NCBI GenBank assembly: GCA_023230985.1
Contig: JALNWH010000084.1
Location: 1-8,615 of the forward strand
Reading direction: 5' to 3'
DNA length: 8,615 nucleotides
Source: Bacillota bacterium
GTDB lineage: Bacteria > Bacillota > Clostridia > Lutisporales > Lutisporaceae
Of this stretch, positions 6,551 through 8,615 are shown in pieces. The notes beneath the pieces are model-generated. The model searched no databases and was not told the DNA's origin. It saw nothing but the letters and a program-made list of their open reading frames with translations. The translations under genes were made by a program, and so were the position numbers. Every line of letters begins with the position of its first letter. The first letter of the stretch is position 1.

Positions 6551-7957
6551 ATGTTGCTCAATGTATTTCTTTGGAATAAATCCCTTAAAGTTAAAGTTCA
6601 TATAGATGAGTTGATAGAAAGGATATCAGCTTATAACATAAAAGAAAACTCATATCCCGAGATGGTAAAGTGTTTTGTTATTATGGCTCGAACGGAGTTA
6701 GCCAGAAAGATGAAGCTCTATGGCGGAAGCGGGTGTGGTAAGAACAAAGGTTGTGAAATTTGCACGGAACCCGGGCATTGTTTGGAATACGGTATACCGA
6801 ATATGGACATACCTATTGAGAATATTCCTTTAGGCATTAAAGAAGCTGTTAAGGAAACAAAGAATAAAATTATTACCTTTGAAGGAAAGCCGATAAAACC
6901 ATACTTTCATTATAAATGCGGCGGTGCAACAGAAAATTCGGAAAATGTAATAGGAAATAAAATAACTTATTTAAGAAAGGTATTTTGCAAATATTGCAGC
7001 AATGTAGAAGATAAAGATAAGGATAAATTTTTTACTTTAGAAGAACTTGAAAGTATGCTGAATATAAAGATTACCAAGCCGGAAAATGAGTATTACAATA
7101 TCAATGGGATATTTGAAAAAGTCGAGGTGGACGAAGAGGGACGAATTAAATCAATGAATGTAGGCGGAAAGAAATTCAAAGGAACAGAAATCATGAATAT
7201 ACTAAATCTTAATTCTACCAGATTTAATTATATGCCTGTAAGATTTTTAATATCTTGTATAGGAAAAGGTCATGGTCTGGGTCTTTGTCTAATCGGTTCG
7301 GAAAAGATGGCCGAGATTGGAATGGGGCACACTGATATATTGAATTACTATTATACCGGAATAGAAATTGATGAAATGCAATTGCCGGAAAGTGATAAGC
7401 CCTTAAAGGGAAGAATTATTGTGCTTGATGCGGCTTCCGGTTTGGGAGATATAAATGAAGCTGAAAGTGTAACCGGACTAAAAGAAGGTGAAGTCAATTT
7501 CTTTATAGCTTCTGAACTGAGGAAGCTTTTATCGGATAATGGAGCAAAAGTGTTTTTAACTAGAGAGAATGAGGAACATATAGTGCTATCAAAAAGAGCA
7601 GAGATTGCAAATTCAAAAAAACCGGATATTTTTATTTCTATCAGCCAAAATACATTTCAAAACGAAACTGCTTCAGGTACGGAAATATATCATTATAGAG
7701 AAGATAATGAAGGAAAAGAGCTTTCGGGTTTTTTAATGGAAGAATTATCAAAACAGCTAAAAAGTAATAGAAGAGGTATAAGAGAAGTTGAGTTTTACTT
7801 GCTTCGAGAAGTTAGATGCAGTGCTGTTTTGATTGAACTTTTATATATGACAAATCCAATAGATGCGGAAAAACTTGCAAGTCCCAATATGCAAAAAAAA
7901 GCTGCCGCAGCAATATATGAAGCTATAAAAAAATATTATATGGCCCAAGGATATTAG
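6551..7957 (+). CDS. SpoIID/LytB-like domain fused to a degenerate N-acetylmuramoyl-L-alanine amidase (Amidase_3) domain
   Basis: 468 aa. Residues 1-275 match the SpoIID/LytB family (septal peptidoglycan lytic transglycosylase and amidase enhancer): YPEMVKCFVIMARTE parallels the EALKAQAVAART motif, with Glu37 at the catalytic-Glu position. FHYKCGGATENSENV and IGKGHGLGLC...DILNYYYTG match the C-terminal signature. A cysteine cluster (Cys62, 68, 71, 77; also 123, 146, 149) could bind metal. Residues about 286-465 match Amidase_3: RIIVLDAASG, LKEGEVNFFIASEL, LTREN, ANSKKPDIFISISQN, VLIELLYMTNP. The zinc His of DPGHGG is Ser296 and the His of SIHAN is Ser365; Glu312 and Glu429 remain. The amidase half is therefore probably inactive and may bind peptidoglycan or a partner. 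There is no signal peptide or TM helix, unlike SpoIID. The start is secure (good RBS, stop codon directly upstream). A sporulation role is inferred from the family and a possible sigma-K-type promoter. Confidence 0.87.
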   Translation: MLLNVFLWNKSLKVKVHIDELIERISAYNIKENSYPEMVKCFVIMARTELARKMKLYGGSGCGKNKGCEICTEPGHCLEYGIPNMDIPIENIPLGIKEAVKETKNKIITFEGKPIKPYFHYKCGGATENSENVIGNKITYLRKVFCKYCSNVEDKDKDKFFTLEELESMLNIKITKPENEYYNINGIFEKVEVDEEGRIKSMNVGGKKFKGTEIMNILNLNSTRFNYMPVRFLISCIGKGHGLGLCLIGSEKMAEIGMGHTDILNYYYTGIEIDEMQLPESDKPLKGRIIVLDAASGLGDINEAESVTGLKEGEVNFFIASELRKLLSDNGAKVFLTRENEEHIVLSKRAEIANSKKPDIFISISQNTFQNETASGTEIYHYREDNEGKELSGFLMEELSKQLKSNRRGIREVEFYLLREVRCSAVLIELLYMTNPIDAEKLASPNMQKKAAAAIYEAIKKYYMAQGY

Positions 7958-7974
7958 GGTATTTCTTTGGGGTC

Positions 7975-8043
7975 AAGATCCTTTGCTATCGCTCAGGGTG
8001 ACACCCTCCCATCGTCATTCTAAGGCTTTAGCCTAAGAATCTT
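7975..8043. repeat. imperfect inverted-repeat element, resembling dispersed intergenic repeats
   Basis: The ends AAGATCCTT (7975-7983) and AAGAATCTT (8035-8043) are inverted copies with one mismatch. The whole left arm (7975-8002) resembles the complement of the right arm (about 8013-8043) with scattered differences. Two smaller palindromes are nested inside: AGGGTG-A-CACCCT (7995-8007) and AGGCT-TT-AGCCT (8023-8034). The wording (GATCCTTTGCT..CGCTCAGGGTGACA, GTCATTCT..AAGAATCTT) resembles short palindromic repeats I recall from intergenic regions of many clostridial and other genomes. It could also fold as a hairpin at the 3' end of the preceding transcript. Confidence 0.6.
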
Positions 8044-8052
8044 GAAAAGCAG

Positions 8053-8071
8053 GGGCGGTCTGTGACCGCCC
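8053..8071 (+). terminator. GC-rich 8-bp hairpin, repeat-associated, possible terminator
   Basis: GGGCGGTC (8053-8060) and GACCGCCC (8064-8071) form a perfect stem with loop TGT. It is strikingly GC-rich against the AT-rich surroundings and directly follows the 7975-8043 repeat. No U-run follows, so it is a poor intrinsic terminator by the usual rules. It may be part of the same mobile or dispersed repeat unit. Confidence 0.45.
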
Positions 8072-8220
8072 GTGATAGTTAAGTATTAACAATTCAGTAT
8101 CAAAACTCTATAAAAATAACTCCGGATTAGTAATGCATATGAAAGACTGAGGAATAACGAATTAATGGGAGGTAATCTAAAATCACGTCTATTCGTCACT
8201 TTTTATGCATGTAAATACAT
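8072..8220. other. intergenic stretch with no recognised feature
   Basis: AT-rich sequence between the palindromic repeats and the veg promoters. I see no open frame of useful length with a ribosome binding site, no strong hairpin and no tRNA-like fold. The motif GGGAGG at 8167-8172 is not followed by a start codon and open frame. Confidence 0.5.
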
Positions 8221-8250
8221 TTGACTTAAAAATAATCAGTCTGGTATAAT
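8221..8250 (+). promoter_or_regulatory. upstream veg promoter, sigma-A type
   Basis: TTGACT (8221-8226), 18-bp spacer, TATAAT (8245-8250), with TGG immediately before the -10 (extended -10 TGn). This is a near-consensus housekeeping promoter. It would give a leader of about 65 bases before ATG 8322. Confidence 0.8.
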
Positions 8251-8263
8251 ATTTGTTTCAAAT

Positions 8264-8292
8264 TTGACACATTCTATAATATATGTTAAAAT
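8264..8292 (+). promoter_or_regulatory. downstream veg promoter, sigma-A type
   Basis: A perfect TTGACA (8264-8269), 17-bp spacer, TAAAAT (8287-8292), with TGT directly before the -10 (extended -10). Transcription would start near 8299, leaving a leader of about 23 bases. The TATAAT at 8275-8280 is a further -10-like element, with only a weak -35 (TTTGTT, 8252-8257). Confidence 0.78.
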
Positions 8293-8321
8293 GTATTGTG
8301 TTTGGAAGGTAGGTGATGTTT

Positions 8322-8594
8322 ATGGCATCAAGAAACACCCTATCCCTTATTAAAAGGAATGTGGATAATCATGTAGGCGAAAGAGTAGTCCTTAAGGCAA
8401 ATAAGGGGCGTAAAAGAATATCCATTAGAGAAGGAATTATTGAAAAGACTTACCCAAGCATTTTTGTGGTTAGAATAGATGGGGATGTAACGGAAGATGC
8501 CGGAAGGGCTGTTTCTTACAGTTATTGCGACATTTTGACCAATTCTATAGAAGTATTTTTGCATAAGGATAATATGAAAATCGGGTGTATGTAA
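8322..8594 (+). CDS. veg: Veg family protein
   Basis: Small cytoplasmic protein of 90 aa from ATG 8322. It follows B. subtilis Veg (86 aa) along its length: TLSLIKRNVDNHVGERVVLKANKGRKR parallels the N-terminal half, and TYPSIFVV plus VSYSYCDILTNSIEV parallel the signature TYPSVFVI...VSYSYADILT...VEL, recalled from memory. In B. subtilis Veg is very highly expressed and reported to stimulate biofilm matrix genes; its biochemical role is unclear. The frame has earlier possible starts, GTG 8313 and ATG 8316, but those overlap the Shine-Dalgarno AGGTGAT (8311-8317), so ATG 8322, four bases after it, is chosen. Tandem near-consensus promoters upstream imply strong expression, as for the veg gene of Bacillus. 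In B. subtilis Veg I recall Ala where this protein has Cys in the SYSYCDIL motif. Confidence 0.93.
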   Translation: MASRNTLSLIKRNVDNHVGERVVLKANKGRKRISIREGIIEKTYPSIFVVRIDGDVTEDAGRAVSYSYCDILTNSIEVFLHKDNMKIGCM

Positions 8595-8615
8595 AATAAC
8601 TAAATAGAAAATAAA

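Noticed and set aside
7416..7957. The amidase half as a decaying pseudogene
   Set aside because: The frame is open to a normal stop, the core fold motifs and both conserved glutamates remain, and only the His ligands are replaced. This fits a pseudoenzyme better than decay.
8340..8564. 74-codon open frame on the minus strand
   Set aside because: Antisense to veg, which is firmly identified; no promoter or ribosome binding site for the reverse frame.

Overview
The window is AT-rich DNA from an endospore-forming Firmicute, most likely a member of the Clostridia. The support is AT-rich codon use, purine-rich Shine-Dalgarno sites, a Veg homologue, a SpoIID-like sporulation-type protein and a LysA of the Bacillus/Clostridium type. 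Every convincing gene is on the + strand. No tRNA, rRNA, CRISPR array, insertion sequence or phage gene was seen.

Layout: (1) 1-2163 is the 3' two-thirds of an RND efflux permease, cut by the window edge. (2) 2367-3656 encodes a membrane sensor histidine kinase with no response regulator beside it. (3) 3770-4951 encodes a cation diffusion facilitator whose transport-site residues (Asn-Asp-Asp-Asp) suggest Mn2+, and which carries a second, degenerate copy of the C-terminal domain. (4) 5046-6326 is lysA, diaminopimelate decarboxylase, ending in a 20-bp perfect hairpin that overlaps its stop codon. (5) 6551-7957 encodes a two-domain protein: a SpoIID/LytB-like domain followed by an Amidase_3-like domain in which both zinc-binding histidines are serine. 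It has no signal peptide or membrane anchor. (6) 7958-8321 is a 364-bp intergenic region with a GC-richer palindromic repeat cluster, then tandem near-consensus sigma-A promoters. (7) 8322-8594 is veg.

The genes do not form one obvious pathway. The RND pump, histidine kinase and CDF transporter could be a loose envelope and metal-homeostasis cluster; their gaps of 100-200 bp carry no convincing promoter. lysA, the SpoIID-like gene and veg look like separate transcription units: lysA ends at a hairpin, the SpoIID-like gene has its own promoter candidates (one resembling a mother-cell sigma-K/sigma-E site), and veg has strong promoters of its own. LysA consumes meso-diaminopimelate, the peptidoglycan and lysine precursor, and the SpoIID-like protein belongs to peptidoglycan-remodelling families. 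That is a thematic link only.

The most unusual item is the SpoIID/pseudo-amidase protein: a family that normally acts outside the membrane appears here without an export signal and fused to an amidase fold that has lost its zinc histidines. Next are the duplicated CDF C-terminal domain and the promoter/inverted-repeat overlap upstream of the SpoIID-like gene.
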